Shown here one piece after another: positions 36,301 to 45,406 of a stretch of DNA of 64,000 nt. Below the pieces are notes generated by a model. That model did not search any database. It was not told where the DNA came from and was given only the letters and a program-made list of their open reading frames with translations. Made by a program: the position numbers and the translations under genes. Position 1 is the stretch's first letter. Every line of letters begins with the position of its first letter. Source of the DNA: Asterias rubens (lineage: Eukaryota > Echinodermata > Asteroidea > Forcipulatida > Asteriidae); the NCBI RefSeq assembly GCF_902459465.1, contig NC_047063.1, positions 24,163,055-24,227,054 of the forward strand. The letters are read 5' to 3'.

Positions 36301-39300
36301 TAGCATGTCAATAGGTTACGGTGCACAAGCCAAGGCGTCACCAAATTATAACTTCTGCCCTTGTGACTGGTTAATAGTTTTTGGCAAAGTATGTCTTTGA
36401 CAACTACCAATTGTGTCCAGTGTCTTTAATAATGTGAACCGCTTAGACATTCGTTTTCAAAGAATAAATAATTCTTTGAGGCAGAACTTTATTTCTGGGA
36501 AGAGTTGAGATACATCCAGTAGTTTACCATTAATTTTTAAGTGGAGACTTTGAAACACTAGCTACAAGCAGACTTACCAGTTAAATTTCCCTTGTGAGCG
36601 TAGTTTTGAGCATGCGCACATTACCGATAACGATGTAATTACCTAGAAAGTCTGCTGCCACCTAGTGTCCAAGAAGTTTAAACAATATTTGTTATTGTTA
36701 ACTAACATGAATTTATTTCACGTGTTCGCTTCCATAGATCTGTTGTTTGCTGTGTGCGATATCGCAGTATTCGGAACTGAGCGCTGGGCGTGGGCGAGTT
36801 GGAGATTTTCCCGCTACTAACACGGTGAGAACTTTCACCATTATTTTATTCCTTTTACCTACCATAGGCAGAAAAATTGTTGATTGTCGTTGCCGAGAAT
36901 GTCCAGTTCACTGGACCCAAGCTCTGGTGTTTCTCGTCGGCTGAGTGATGAGGGTAACTGCTGCATAATTCGTATGTGACGTAATGCCGTTGGTCCCATG
37001 TCGTGGTCGGGCAATTAGGAACCAGATTCAAGTTCTGGTGTTTTCAGCAGCAGAGTTTTCGGTTTGAATCCCGGTCGAGTGACCAATTTAGTCCAAATTT
37101 TAACAGATTTGTTACTTGATGCAAATGTTGGGATACACCAAGTGAAAATACTGGTCTTTGACAATGTTACCAAACAATGTCCAGTACATTAAAACCCACT
37201 GGACACTTACGGTAATATTGTCAAAATCCAGTCTTCTTACTTGGTGTATCTCAACATATGCACAAAATAACAAACCTGTGAAAATTTTAGCTCGATTGGT
37301 CGTCGAAGTTGCGAGATATGAATGAAATAAAGAACACCCTTGTCACACGAAGTTGTGTGCTTTCAGATGCTTGATTTCGAGACCTCAAAACCTATAATCT
37401 GAGGTCTCGAAATCAATTTCGTTGAAAATTACATTTGACATTACCCAGAGGGAGCCGTTTCTCATAATTAAATGTCTCAACTTTCAACAGCTCCCCGAAT
37501 AATTGTTTTGAGTATTTACCAATAGTGTCCACTGCTTTTAAAACAGTGTTGATATTATACCATTACTTACTTTGGTTTACTTTAGTGTTGAGGCTACGGC
37601 TTTAATGTCCCTCTTTACTGCATTTGGGTTCACGTTGATAAGGGCGGTATTTCAACGGGTGGCGCTTCAAAGCATTTTCGAGTTCAGACTTGAATTTTTT
37701 CATTGATGAGGCATTAATGGCTTTGTCTGGAAGGTCGTTCCAATTATAATTACTTCACACTGAAAATGACATCTGCCTCGTCTTAGATCTGCAGTGGGGC
37801 TTTCTTATTTTGAGCCTGTGTCCCTTAGTTCTGAATTCTTTGATGATTTCAAGCGGGTAATGCTTCTCTACAGCCTCAAATCCATACATGATTTTGGTAA
37901 TTTGAAGGAGATCAGCCCTTTGTCTGCGGTACTCTAGTGATGGTAGTTTAAGTGTCTTAAGTCTGTCTTCGTAGTCTAGATGTTTCACATCAGAGATGAG
38001 ACGTGTAGCTCGTTGCTGCACCTTTTTCCAGTAAGTCTTGATCATTTAGGTATGGTGGTCTCCAGACTGCATTACAATATTCTAGTGTTGGGCGTACTAT
38101 GATATAAGGGACTTTTCGTTTTCGACGACGGATGGTTCTGCGACGGTAAAGATGACATTTGGCGTCATCTGCGCATGCGTCGGCTTTGAGGACGGTCGTC
38201 CCTCAATTTCTACGACAGTACTTGGGATGAATCTTCGTTGTGCTGAAAACGACAACGTTTAGCTGAACAACCGTCGCAAGAACCATCCGTCGTCGAAAAC
38301 GAAAAGTCCCTATTGTATAGTTGTAGCATGCCGCTGGACCCGAGGGATGAAAAATAACGTTTGATGATTCCCAGCTTCATGTTGGCTCTTTTGGAGACAT
38401 CGGCTATGGGCGCAGAAAGACAGGTCCGAGTCATATAATACTCCCAGATCCTTTTCTCCCATTCCTTCTTCCACTGCCACGTCTTTTCTCTCACCAGGGC
38501 CTTCCATGGTGTAGGTGAACTTCTTGTTGCTCTTTCCATAGTGTTTTTCTTTTTTTTAATTCTTCGGACAATTTTTGTTTTAATGGTAGCTGCCACTTAC
38601 TTGACCATTGTACGATGTCGTTTAAGTCATGTTGGCATAGCTTAGCATCATCTTCATTATCTACAACTCTGTACAGTTTTGTGTCTGCGAATAGCTTCAC
38701 TGTAGAATTCTGGGCAATACATGTAGATGGTAAGTCGTTAATGTAGATATTGAACAAGACTGGACCTAGGACACTTCCTCGCGGTTTGCCACATGTTACT
38801 TCGCAGGTTTATGAAGTCTTCCCGTTTACTACTACCACTTGTTGTCTGCGGCCCGCCAAGTACTCCTCAATCCACTTGATAAGACGTCCTTCGATGCCGT
38901 TTGCTCTCATCTTAGTAAGAAGACGCTGGTGCGGCACACTGTCAAACTGCTTACAGAAATTCAAGTACAGGCAATCTATCCCATGGCCATCATCAAGAAT
39001 CTTGGGCCACTGCTCGAGAACAACAGTCAGTTGTGTAGAACAAGATCTGCAACTGTGGAAGCCGCACTGGTCATCAGTGAGTAGGTGATTGAGTTCTAGG
39101 TGGTAAATCATTTTGCTTCGAATAATCTTCTCCATTATTTTACAGATTATTGATGTTAGTCACGCCGGCGCCGGTAGTTCCCTGGTAGGCCTTTTTTCCC
39201 TTCTTATAGATGGGGACCACAGTTGCCTCTTTCCATGTAGCTTCTTGTGCAGACCGTCAGGGCCGGCTGATTTGTATAATGTCCAATTTGGATATTAAAA

Positions 39301-40215
39301 TGGCCACAATTTCTTCCTCTTCAAACTCAACGTCGTTTAAGGATGAGTCTACATGTACATGGTACGGATTGATGTCTGGAGTGTTCACCAAGTCCTCCTT
39401 AGTAAAAATAATTCCAAAGAAGGAGTTGAGGACATCTGCTTTTTCTTGATCGTTCCTCACCCAACCGTCTTTTATCTGTAGGTCAAGAATTCCTGTTCGA
39501 GTCTTGGTTTTACTCTTAACATATTTCCAGAAGGACTAGACATTAGTTTTAACCTCATCAGCAATTTTACTCTCAAAGTCGCTTTTGGCGTTCCTTGTCG
39601 TGTTTGTTGCGGCGTTTCTTTTGTCAACGTATGAACTCCTATTTTTGGACAGTCTTTCTCTAGCTGTATTTGTTCCACGCCTTATGTTTGTCTCGTACTG
39701 CTTCTTTAGCGCTGCTGATCAACCATTCTGGTCTTTTATTTTCTTTTGAGATACTCTTCTGATTGGTACTAGGTCATCTATACAACAAAGTAATGTCTCT
39801 TCAAAATGATTCCACGCTTCTATACCAGAAAGCCTGTTTAGATAAATGGTGTTAATAAACTGCTTTGATTGTTTTACTCCTTGTACAGACCACCACCGTA
39901 ATCATGCATGGACAGCCAGTGATGACCCACCAGGCTCCACCAGGAGTTGTCGTAGTGTCCGGTCAGCCACAGCAACAACACATGGTGGTTCAACAACAAC
40001 AGCAGTACGGACACGTGCAGATGCAAACTGTGTACGGCCAGCAGCAGCCCCCACCAGCATACGGCCAGCCTGCACCAGCATACGGCCAGCCTGCACCAGC
40101 ATACGGCCAGCCTGCACCAGCTTATGGACAGCCTGCCTTCACAGCACCCGGGCAGCCCATGCAGCAGCCCTACGGCTCTGCCCCACCCATGACGGTTGAT
40201 GAAGTCAAACATTAA
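27241..40215 (+). CDS. LAPTM/Mtp-like four-pass membrane protein, seven coding exons
   Basis: Exons 27241-27315, 32388-32454, 33758-33849, 35360-35452, 35842-35904, 36738-36824 and 39889-40215 all have GT-AG borders and compatible phases. They total 804 nt: 267 residues plus stop. The protein has a Cys-rich N-terminus (RRCCCFNDTRSGT) and four hydrophobic segments (IYTIIFLALAGWGF; FVAYGLVFVTSILAIVG; LPYCICLALMMIIEG; VLILPFLCFLGFLGL). The tail is Gln/Pro-rich with one PPAY motif and PAYGQPA repeats. Size, topology, the CC.C..RSGT signature and the C-terminal PPxY point to the lysosome-associated transmembrane (LAPTM4/5, Pfam Mtp) family, whose PY motifs recruit NEDD4-type ligases for sorting to late endosomes. 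Exact orthology is not established. Confidence 0.82.
27465..27567. mobile_element. Truncated GGCGCCACCAC MITE
   Basis: Only the left half is present (CCCGTATGGTGCCACCGC to TTCATATCGAATGAACAAGT). The GGCGCC core has mutated to GGTGCC. It lies in intron 1 of the LAPTM-like gene. Confidence 0.75.
27612..27881. mobile_element. Long palindrome with GATCGAAACGTC motif
   Basis: The arms are inverted over about 110 bp: AGAAAGGTTTGCGGTAACAC at the left, TTCTTTCTA at the right, with CAGAACCACC, AACCAACGGTTCTTTTC and ACTGATCGAAACGTC in both. A single arm recurs at 60600-60760 and a diverged one at 30275-30375. Stem-loops next to GAAACGTC are known at Penelope-like element ends, so a PLE-derived origin is possible; this is inference. 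Confidence 0.7.
28255..28648. mobile_element. Palindromic MITE with CACAGATTTACATTAAACTT ends
   Basis: The left end reads TCCACAGATTTACATTAAAC; the right end GTTTAATGTAAATCTGTGGA is its complement. A central inversion CCAGTTATG...CATAACTGG lies near 28455-28495. A fragment is at 52170-52260. Confidence 0.8.
28740..29010 (-). pseudogene. C-terminal fragment of a non-LTR retrotransposon ORF
   Basis: On the minus strand, GDRSFSSAAPRIWNSLPINL followed by TTFKSLLKTCLI is the conserved C-terminal block of CR1/L2/Rex-type LINE polyproteins. The upstream part continues in another frame, so at least one frameshift is present. It is a 5'-truncated dead copy in intron 1 of the LAPTM-like gene. Confidence 0.75.
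28995..29158. mobile_element. Family B TTAA MITE, half copy
   Basis: It contains CAAATTCGTGGGAAATTACT, TTCTTTCTCGAAACTA and the end ACCAATGTGTCCACTG. Only the right half is present; it abuts the LINE fragment. Confidence 0.7.
29594..29890. mobile_element. Family A TTAA MITE, copy 3
   Basis: It begins TTAAAGGAACACGTTGCC and ends GGCAACGTGTTCCTTT. The palindromic centre is shortened (CGATCGGCCATGACTACC, then ATGGCCGACCGTGTTAG). Confidence 0.8.
30000..30206. mobile_element. Family A TTAA MITE, right half
   Basis: From GATGGCCGACCGCGTTAGTC to CAATGTGGTCCTTTAA. The left half is missing. It lies close to copy 3 and could be a separate insertion or a rearranged remnant. Confidence 0.7.
30275..30375. 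repeat. Diverged arm of the GAAACGTC palindrome
   Basis: It shares the sequence around GCTCTGAAAAGAGCCGGTT and TTGACGTTTCGAACAGGATA with 27612-27881, but is diverged and single-armed. Confidence 0.5.
30417..30794. mobile_element. Family B TTAA MITE, full copy
   Basis: It starts AGCAGTGGACACTATTGGTA, has the central TTTCGAGACCTCAAG and GTTCTCGAAATC inversion, and ends GTGTCTAGTGTCTTTAA. Confidence 0.8.
31487..32310. repeat. 27-bp minisatellite, about 30 units
   Basis: The unit is GACCAGTGAGTACCCATGGA plus CTGGTTT, with many substitutions and some truncated units. Being a multiple of three it stays open for long stretches on both strands (9-residue repeats such as GLTSEYPWT). It ends only about 78 bp before the acceptor of the second LAPTM-like exon. 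Many units contain GTGAGTACC, which resembles a splice donor. Confidence 0.93.
32388..32454 (+). CDS. LAPTM-like gene exon 2 (TM1)
   Basis: The acceptor CTTTTCTTGCAG opens in phase 0 with IYTIIFLALAGWGFTVWNWP. The exon ends one base into the next codon at donor GTAAGT. It completes the first membrane helix begun by AIYTL in exon 1. Confidence 0.85.
32757..32850. repeat. LINE-type 3' tail fragment with AAT tract
   Basis: (TAA)n followed by ATTTATATAGCGCTC and AGAGCGCTTTACATG is the inverted 3' end typical of many CR1/L2-type LINEs and derived SINEs. No coding part is attached. Confidence 0.65.
33115..33757 (+). repeat. Tandem array of duplicated 3' splice sites upstream of exon 3
   Basis: About ten units of 40-50 bp share TTTGTCTTTCCTCAG, then CYGCTACTGTAGGGTTTAAT and GAATATTCAT. 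The first part is the acceptor and first coding bases of exon 3 at 33758, so the array is repeated copies of that exon border. Most copies keep the pyrimidine tract and AG; some are damaged (CTCAACTTC, CTACTC). One unit is split by the hairpin at 33475-33629. Confidence 0.85.
33475..33629. mobile_element. Near-perfect hairpin MITE at a TA target
   Basis: The ends ATAATGGGTGCGTTCGTTTA and TAAACGAACGCACCCATTAT are exact complements, and the internal CCAGGACGAACGTGTG is inverted as CACACGTTCGTCCTGG. The element interrupts a unit of the splice-site array, so it inserted after the array formed. Flanking TA suggests a Tc1/mariner-type target. A related fragment is at 49905-50000. Confidence 0.85.
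33758..33849 (+). CDS. LAPTM-like gene exon 3 (TM2)
   Basis: The acceptor TCTTTCCTCAG continues the split codon and reads ATVITMFYIQFVAYGLVFVT to ...GAAK, ending in phase 0 at donor GTAAAA. It holds the second membrane helix. Confidence 0.85.
34265..34730. repeat. Interspersed repeat shared with 21390-21820, copy 2
   Basis: It carries the same ordered blocks as the other copy (CATGTCAAAATGTGTA, AGTTGTTTTGCTGCATCC, GGTTGACATTGCCGG, ATCGTTAAAAACAATTACTC). It lies in the intron between exons 3 and 4 of the LAPTM-like gene. Confidence 0.75.
35060..35330 (+). repeat. LINE 3' end with ATT tail
   Basis: TATTGTAAAGCGCTTAGG, then GGTTATGGCGCTATATATGT and an ATT-rich tail, is the classic 3' terminus of CR1/L2/Rex-like LINEs and derived SINEs. 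It is 5'-truncated and ends just before exon 4. Confidence 0.7.
35360..35452 (+). CDS. LAPTM-like gene exon 4 (TM3)
   Basis: Thirty-one codons in phase 0 on both sides, reading DVAGLILPYCICLALMMIIE to ...WLVIL, followed by donor GTGAGT. It holds the third membrane helix. Confidence 0.85.
35515..35725. repeat. Inverted repeat around AACGCGAACGTCA
   Basis: GAGAACGCGAACGTCAG at the left and TTTGACGTTCACGTTCGCG at the right are inverted, with CACGT- and GACGTCA-type motifs between. It is probably a decayed MITE in intron 4. Confidence 0.55.
35842..35904 (+). CDS. LAPTM-like gene exon 5 (TM4)
   Basis: Twenty-one codons, GFAAIVLILPFLCFLGFLGL then N, in phase 0 on both sides with donor GTAAGT. The last 18 bases and the donor are duplicated downstream at 36034. 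Confidence 0.85.
35887..36178 (+). repeat. 147-bp tandem duplication spanning the exon 5 donor
   Basis: 35887-36033 and 36034-36178 are direct copies starting GGCTTTCTTGGTCTA and including ACTAATACAATTACGTGGAC. The first copy keeps the donor AAAC/GTAAGT; in the second it is AGAC/GTTAGT, so the copy donor is weakened. Confidence 0.88.
36570..36672. mobile_element. 'CAGACTTACC' hairpin MITE, diverged copy
   Basis: GCAGACTTACCAGTTAAATT and the inverse TTACCTAGAAAGTCTGC, then TGCCACCTAGTGTC. A cleaner copy is at 40322-40440 beyond the end of the gene. Confidence 0.7.
36738..36824 (+). CDS. LAPTM-like gene exon 6
   Basis: Twenty-nine codons in phase 0 on both sides: ICCLLCAISQYSELSAGRGR then VGDFPATNT. 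It continues the fourth hydrophobic stretch and enters the cytosolic tail. The donor is GTGAGA. Confidence 0.8.
37189..37542. mobile_element. Family B TTAA MITE, full copy with partial copy alongside
   Basis: It runs from TTAAAACCCACTGGACAC to GTGTCCACTGCTTTTAA, with the central inverted TTTCGAGACCTC. A 100-bp right half of the same family lies directly upstream (about 37090-37188). Confidence 0.8.
37700..39830 (-). pseudogene. Dead CR1-like LINE reverse transcriptase
   Basis: On the minus strand, fragments in shifting frames give the order of a CR1/L2-type ORF2: a linker with NDQEKADVLNSFF (about 39450), RT fingers and palm (LLTDDQCGFHSCRSCSTQL; FNIYINDLPSTC), and a C-terminal block (RATRLISDVKHLDYEDRLKT; 37755-38045). 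At about 38690 the catalytic box reads LFADTKLYR, one Asp codon short of the usual FADD. Several frameshifts and stops and an inserted hairpin at 38114-38310 confirm inactivity. No endonuclease was recognised. It lies antisense in intron 6 of the LAPTM-like gene. Confidence 0.85.
38114..38310. mobile_element. Hairpin MITE inserted in the LINE
   Basis: AGGGACTTTTCGTTTTCGAC and the exact complement GTCGAAAACGAAAAGTCCCT form ends of about 33 bp, including GACGGATGGTTCT. The insertion splits the C-terminal block of the LINE and so postdates it. Confidence 0.88.
39889..40215 (+). CDS. LAPTM-like gene exon 7, Gln/Pro-rich tail
   Basis: The acceptor CCTTGTACAG precedes 108 codons and TAA. The peptide starts TTTVIMHGQPVMTHQAPPG, has a Gln-rich stretch, then PPPAYGQP and PAYGQPA repeats encoded by a near-identical 21-bp unit, ending DEVKH. 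One full PPxY motif (PPAY) plus several xPAY variants could bind WW domains. Long open frames on the other strand are composition artefacts. Confidence 0.85.
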   Translation, partial: TTTVIMHGQPVMTHQAPPGVVVVSGQPQQQHMVVQQQQQYGHVQMQTVYGQQQPPPAYGQPAPAYGQPAPAYGQPAPAYGQPAFTAPGQPMQQPYGSAPPMTVDEVKH

Positions 40216-40321
40216 AGTCTCAACAAATTCATGTTTCTTAATGAGTGCAAAACGTAAAAGAAGATACATGTATATAGCCCCCTGTTTGAAGCGGAAAAGA
40301 TAAAGAAATAACAAAAGCAAT

Positions 40322-40440
40322 GGGACGCTTGGTGGCAGCAGACTTACCAGGTAAAATCCATTGTTCTCGGTCATGTACGCACGCTCAGAACTACGTAAAC
40401 AATGGAAATTTACCTGGTAAGTCTGCTGCCACCTAGCGTC
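40322..40440. mobile_element. 'CAGACTTACC' hairpin MITE, good copy
   Basis: GACGCTTGGTGGCAGCAGAC and the inverse GTCTGCTGCCACCTAGCGTC bound a palindrome containing CTTACCAGGTAAA and TTTACCTGGTAAG. It lies about 105 bp after the LAPTM-like stop codon, probably within its 3'UTR. Confidence 0.85.
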
Positions 40441-41390
40441 TTGAAGTCTCCCATTAGACAGTAAAAACGAAAACCGTCTAGATGCATGCGGCGAAACCTC
40501 GAGGCCTTTTAAGAAAGTAAAAACCTGACTTTTGACTGCACCATTGACATTGCGAACCTACGCTATTGAATGGCGGTTTTTTTTCTTCATAATACACTGT
40601 GCGCTTTATGTTGCTGTTTTTTAACATTATTATTAAAACAAATACCACCTAAATATAGACAACCCCATCTCGAAATTTAATATTTCCTGTCTCGCTGTTC
40701 AAGCTCACTAAATATGTGATTGGTAAATAAATGTCTGAACACTCTCGTGGTCGAGAAAAATAAATCCATTGAAGACCCCCCCCCCCCTCACCCCAAAACA
40801 AAGAAAAAATTAATAAATCCAAAATTAAAATTAAATTCTACAATTTTGTTCTACAATTCTCTGACAAAAAACACAACACCAACTGCCTTAGACTTTGATC
40901 CAAGTCTGTGATCGCTTGGTTATCATTGTCCCTTCAGTCACACAACGTTCAAGTGGATGTTGCAGACAACAACAATAACGCGATCCTAGACTTGAAAGCT
41001 AGACCATTTTGGGTTTTTTAGCGATGAAGAATTTTGAAAACTGTATATATATACATGTATATATTTTGTTTTAAATGTTGTACAGTATATAATTTTTATT
41101 GTGGCAAAGGACATTTTCTACCCTTGCAAGTTACATGTGATTTCTTTTTTAATGCTTTTAATGTATATTTTACTTTTAATAAGAAAAAGCATGTGTCGAG
41201 TTTCTTTAGAAAAGTGTACTCGCCTGAATAATAATGTGAAAAATCCTTCAAACTGTACTAAGTTTGGTTTTTAAACAGTATAAACCTGCGGTGTTTTTTT
41301 TAACCCTTCGATTGTTTTAATCCTATATAAATGTACGTTGTAGGTGATACAATAAAACTAAAGTGTGAAAATAAGAGAATAAAAGGGTAG
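40441..41390. other. 3' flank of the LAPTM-like gene
   Basis: AT-rich with a C-run at about 40775 and simple AT repeats. AATAAA-like signals occur (for example GGTAAATAAATG at about 40720 and ACAATAAAAC at about 41350) but no single poly(A) site stands out. Confidence 0.4.
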
Positions 41391-41545
41391 CGACGAGTTC
41401 TCAAACTGCGGTTTAAAACCGGCAGGGTCGTGGGCGTGCGATAAAGCCTGTATCCTTACCCTTTATCGCATGGCCACGACCCTGCAAAGTTTTAAACTGC
41501 AGTTGAGGAAAGAGTCACTGCTCCTTTATTCCCAAAAACACCTTT
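41385..41545. mobile_element. Inverted-repeat MITE around GCAGGGTCGTGG
   Basis: GAATAAAAGGGTAGCGACGA at the left mirrors CACTGCTCCTTTATTCC at the right. The inner arms GGCAGGGTCGTGGGCGTGCG and CGCATGGCCACGACCCTGC are inverted. Confidence 0.75.
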
Positions 41546-41869
41546 TTGGTTAAAATGCGTAATAAAGTGTGAAGCTCTTTTAAACTTGTCCGTTTTCCGA
41601 CGTCCTTGAGCTCTGTACGTGTGTTGCATTTATTTTTATGACTGAGACAGTTTCCAGATATGCATTCGTGCGCGTAGTAGATATGCATCTAAACGTATTC
41701 GCAAACAACCGGTTATAAACAGCTCGAGCTGGTCATTATCAACCATATAAACACCACCACGTGACGCGATCTCCGACAATAGGAAAAGCGAAACTCTCTA
41801 AGGTATTATATTTATGAGTTTAATTGCAAAAGGTGGTCGCGTTTTGTTATATTTTTGCCGATAATCCAG

Positions 41870-42560
41870 AGTAAATAAATGGTATCAAACCTATGCAAGC
41901 TCAACGATAGGCCTACACACAATCTGAGCGTTTTACTTACAGTAACATTTATTCTCCAGATTCTTGAGCTGTTTAATTTTGGCCCTTCAATACAAAAGTG
42001 GTTTCAAGTGTTGTACAATGGTGCAAAAGCCTCTGTATTGATAAATGGTTTCTTGTCAGAATCTTTTCAAACTGAGAGGGGTTGCCGGCAAGGTGACGGC
42101 TTAAGCCCATTTGTTCCTTTTGTGTGCAAAAATTCTAGGCAGACAAAAGGAACTAGTTGTTCCTTTTGTGTGCCGAAATTCTAGGCAAAATGGTTCGCAG
42201 GGACAACACTTTGAAAGGTGTTACAGTTGATGGCTCCGAACAAAGGCTTTCTCAATATGCAGACGACACCGTGTTTATGTTTATTCTAGACATGGTTTAT
42301 TTTGCTTGTATGTCGGGCCTTAAGGTTAATATTAGTAAAAACCAATGCAGTTTGGATTGGTGGTAATAAGGGCCGTCAAAAAGGTGTTTGTCCTGATATT
42401 GATGTTCACTGGGTCCTTCCCCAAGAAAGTTTTAGAGCTCAAGGTATTGTATTTTCTACCAACTTGGACAATATGATCATAGAGCAAGGAACAGAAGGAG
42501 TTACAACTCCAGTCTTAATCCCCGAAGCTCAAATTAATCCGATTAGTGCTGCATCCACCT
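41870..42560 (+). pseudogene. Dead L1/Tx1-like reverse transcriptase fragment
   Basis: Three plus-strand frames carry consecutive RT motifs: FGPSIQKWFQVLYNGAKAS, GCRQGDGLSP (motif 4), FLLCAEILGKMVR, QYADDTVF (catalytic YADD, intact), then LKVNISKNQC and a final WVLPQESFRAQGIVFSTNL thumb block. Order and wording match L1/Tx1-type LINEs. Frame changes at about 42100 and 42350 and a local duplication (GGAACTAGTTGTTCCTTTTG) kill it. The 5' and 3' ends are not identifiable. Confidence 0.82.
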
Positions 42561-43683
42561 CCAGTGGAAACACTATGGATGTGAACCGCAGCGCCTGTAA
42601 AAGGCTGTACACATTCCGACTGCAGCGAGCTCTTTGTACCCCATGTGTGTTACCGCCTTTCGTTGCCGTCGCTGGTATCACGTCGTTTTCCATTCATAAT
42701 TATTGGAGTGGTAAAGTAGCAACACACAAGTTCAACGCGTGCGCAGTAAACAATGTCACCTACGTTGCATGCGCACAATGCTACATTAGAAAATGTAGAC
42801 TTTGAGCTTTTGACTGAATTTTGAAGCAAACAAATCGGCCTTTCCTGTAATGAATTATGACATTTTGTTAGGTTTTGCTGATCGGGAAAATTATGAAATA
42901 TGTGGTATTGATTGTTTTATCATGAAAAGAATTTCGGTGGTCTCCGGCCGTTGAAAACAAATTGAGATTGTTTGCAAACGCTTTTCCTAGCGGGGTATAA
43001 GATTTGACCGGTAGACACAATAAGACACAAACTTAAAAAGGGGAATATAAAATGGCCTTTTTTTTTTCTTTTTTCTTTTATGCTTTGAGGGAATTTTGTT
43101 TTAGCATTATTTTTATTTCAACCTTTTATAAAAATTCTCATAATATTTTTAAGCTACTCACACAATAACACTGTCAATATAACAAAATGCGATATTCCTA
43201 CTTTTTGACATCATCGAAATTACCTGAAAACTCATAACAAAAAGAAATTAGGGGGCCATGAATCAAAATGGAGCATATTGGAACATTGCGATCATAAGAA
43301 ACAAAGGAGTCGACACCCGCAAGCTGTGAGTTCATAGTGCCCGGGATTTTACACCTCCAACCCCCACGAGACACGGCATGGGCGGTACGTGATATTCCAC
43401 AAGGCTTATTTCACGTTCCGATTGCTCCACGCCGTGGGGCCATACAAGCGTCCGTTACACTGACTCTCTGAATGCTAATCTTTCGTTCGATTTTTGACCA
43501 TTATTTACGATTTCAAATCGTCACGTATCCATAATCTGAATAGGTAGTCTATACTTAAAATTTCACTGTTTTCCTTTTAATAGGCCTATAATGACCACGG
43601 AATTACTCTTTGAGCAAAGATTATGTAAAATAGAGCGCCGATCATATTGACATTTGACTCGATCTAGTTTGAATAGTCATCTT
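42561..43683. other. Intergenic, no gene recognised
   Basis: No coding signature. A weak inverted theme (GGCATGGGCGG...CACGCCGTGGGGCC) lies near 43375-43445. It ends at the 5-bp flank ATCTT of the BEL element. Confidence 0.4.
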
Positions 43684-44213
43684 TGTTTCGTCGAGTTTTG
43701 TTTATTACGAACTGTCGCTTGAGGGCGCTATAATAGGCGACCGTTTTCCGATAAACGCATCAGTAACTGTATTTCTCGATAGCTTTACTGATATAAAAGG
43801 TTATCTAAACTGCTTAAATTTGTACAGATACTGCTTTTGGGTGAGTGTTTAAAATGTTTTCCTTATTTGTTTAGGGGATTACCGTTTTGATTAACTGAAC
43901 TGTATGCTGTCTATTATTGCTGAACTGTTACTGATCTGCTAGTTGTATCCGGTCACAGAAGTAAGTTAATGTTTCCGTTTAAAAATCATTATGTTTCTAT
44001 AATTACTTTCACTTGTTTCAGATGTTTGGACTGTAATAATCTTTCTGTTTACACGTGTTAATACTGTTTAACAGTATTCTGAGATATGGTATGTGCACTC
44101 ATTCTTGTACTTGGATTTTGTTTGGTTTATTGCAGAATTGAATGCTGATTTATTAAAATCTTCATACATTAAAACCGGGTGCGACTCCATTCTTTAAATC
44201 CTCTGGCCTTCCA
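43684..44213 (+). repeat. 5' LTR of the BEL element (530 bp)
   Basis: It matches the 3' LTR closely but lacks three blocks: about 20 bp after GATACTGCTT, about 330 bp after GGGTGAGTGTT, and about 15 bp near CTGTATGCTGT. TTATTAAAATCTTCATACAT near the end is in both. Confidence 0.95.
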
Positions 44214-44245
44214 TAATTCAATTTACTGATCCAGTCGAGGCCAAG

Positions 44246-45406
44246 ATGGATGAAAAGAAAGCGAAACGACGAACCAGCAAGACGAGATTTACTCGACAAA
44301 GAAAAGTGTTTGAACAAAACGTAAAGCAAGATTCCTCCATAGAAGAATTCACAGAAGAATTCCAGAAACTTGAGGTTTTCTTCATGGAATTGCAGAACAG
44401 ACACGATGAGTATTGTGAGACAATAGAAGATTGCGATGAATATGAGCAGGAGGAAGAATACATTCAGATCTGTATGGATGACTTCCAGCAGATAAAGCTG
44501 AAACTGAACCAGTTTAGAAAATCTCAACCAATCAAGTTGGCTGAAATTCCGCCTGCAAAAAGTGTTGCTGTACCAACTGACCATGATGCATCCCAAAGTA
44601 CCGACTCCAACACTCAGCCAGAAAACAGCACTGCTGAACCGCAAGCTGAGCAGTCCTCTTCCCCACCGTAACCAGCGTTGGCTGAAGTAGAACAGCAGCA
44701 GACACCAAAAACCAGTACTGCTTCATGCAAGTTGAGACCGAGGTTGGAGAGACCCAAGATGCCAACATTCAATGGCGATGTCAGGGATTATCACACATTC
44801 AAAGATGACTTCAAGCACATGATAGATCCGATGTACAGTCCGAGAGACGCTGTCTCTATTCTGCGGAACAGTTTAACTGGCAAGCCACTGGAGTTGCTGA
44901 AGGGTATCGGAACTGATTATAGTTCATGTTGGGAGTACTTGGACATGTACTATGGTGATCCAAGGGTCATTTCAGACACAGTGGCCCAGGATCTGACCAA
45001 GTTTAAAGCGCTTAGCAACGGAGAAGATGGGCGCTTTTGTGAGTTTGCTCAACTTGTTAGGCGCAGCTTCAACGTCCTGAAACAAGTAGGGAAGGAATCA
45101 GACATGAATAATAATCACATGTTGGCCATGATCGAGAAGAAACTGACGCCAGAGGACAGGAAAGTATATGCCCGCATTGAACAGCAGAGCAGTGAACAGG
45201 CTAATCTCGAGGGACTTCTCAAATTCCTTGAGAACGAGACGAAAACCAGAAGACGGGTATCTGCCTCCATTAGGAGTATGAATACAACACCTCAGCAAGC
45301 CCGAGTGTATCTGACCGAAGGGCGACCAACCACATCAGTAAGGTGGAAAAGGTGCTGGGGTGTGAAACTGATAGTCACTGGCCTGATCAGTGTCCTGCCA
45401 TACTGA
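44246..45406 (+). pseudogene. BEL gag, disrupted by a stop and a frame change
   Basis: It starts MDEKKAKRRTSKTRFTRQRK in a good initiation context (CCAAGATGG). A coiled, acidic N-part runs to an in-frame TAA at 44669-44671; the same frame then continues with KMPTFNGDVRDYHTFKDDF, SILRNSLTGKPLELLKG and other blocks of the BEL capsid-like region (DUF1759). The frame is lost at about 45320, and the CCHC-type knuckles follow in the next frame. Confidence 0.88.

Noticed and set aside
37030-37090. Possible tRNA gene (GGTTTGAATCCCGGTC)
   Set aside because: A B-box-like string is present but no cloverleaf, acceptor stem or A box at proper spacing; at most a SINE relic.
39874-40374. 166-codon minus-strand frame opposite the Gln/Pro tail
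   Set aside because: It is explained by the low-complexity coding repeat of exon 7 on the plus strand, which has splice and phase support.
42302-42805. 167-codon plus-strand frame
   Set aside because: Its first part is a frame of the dead L1/Tx1-like RT and the rest has no coding signature.
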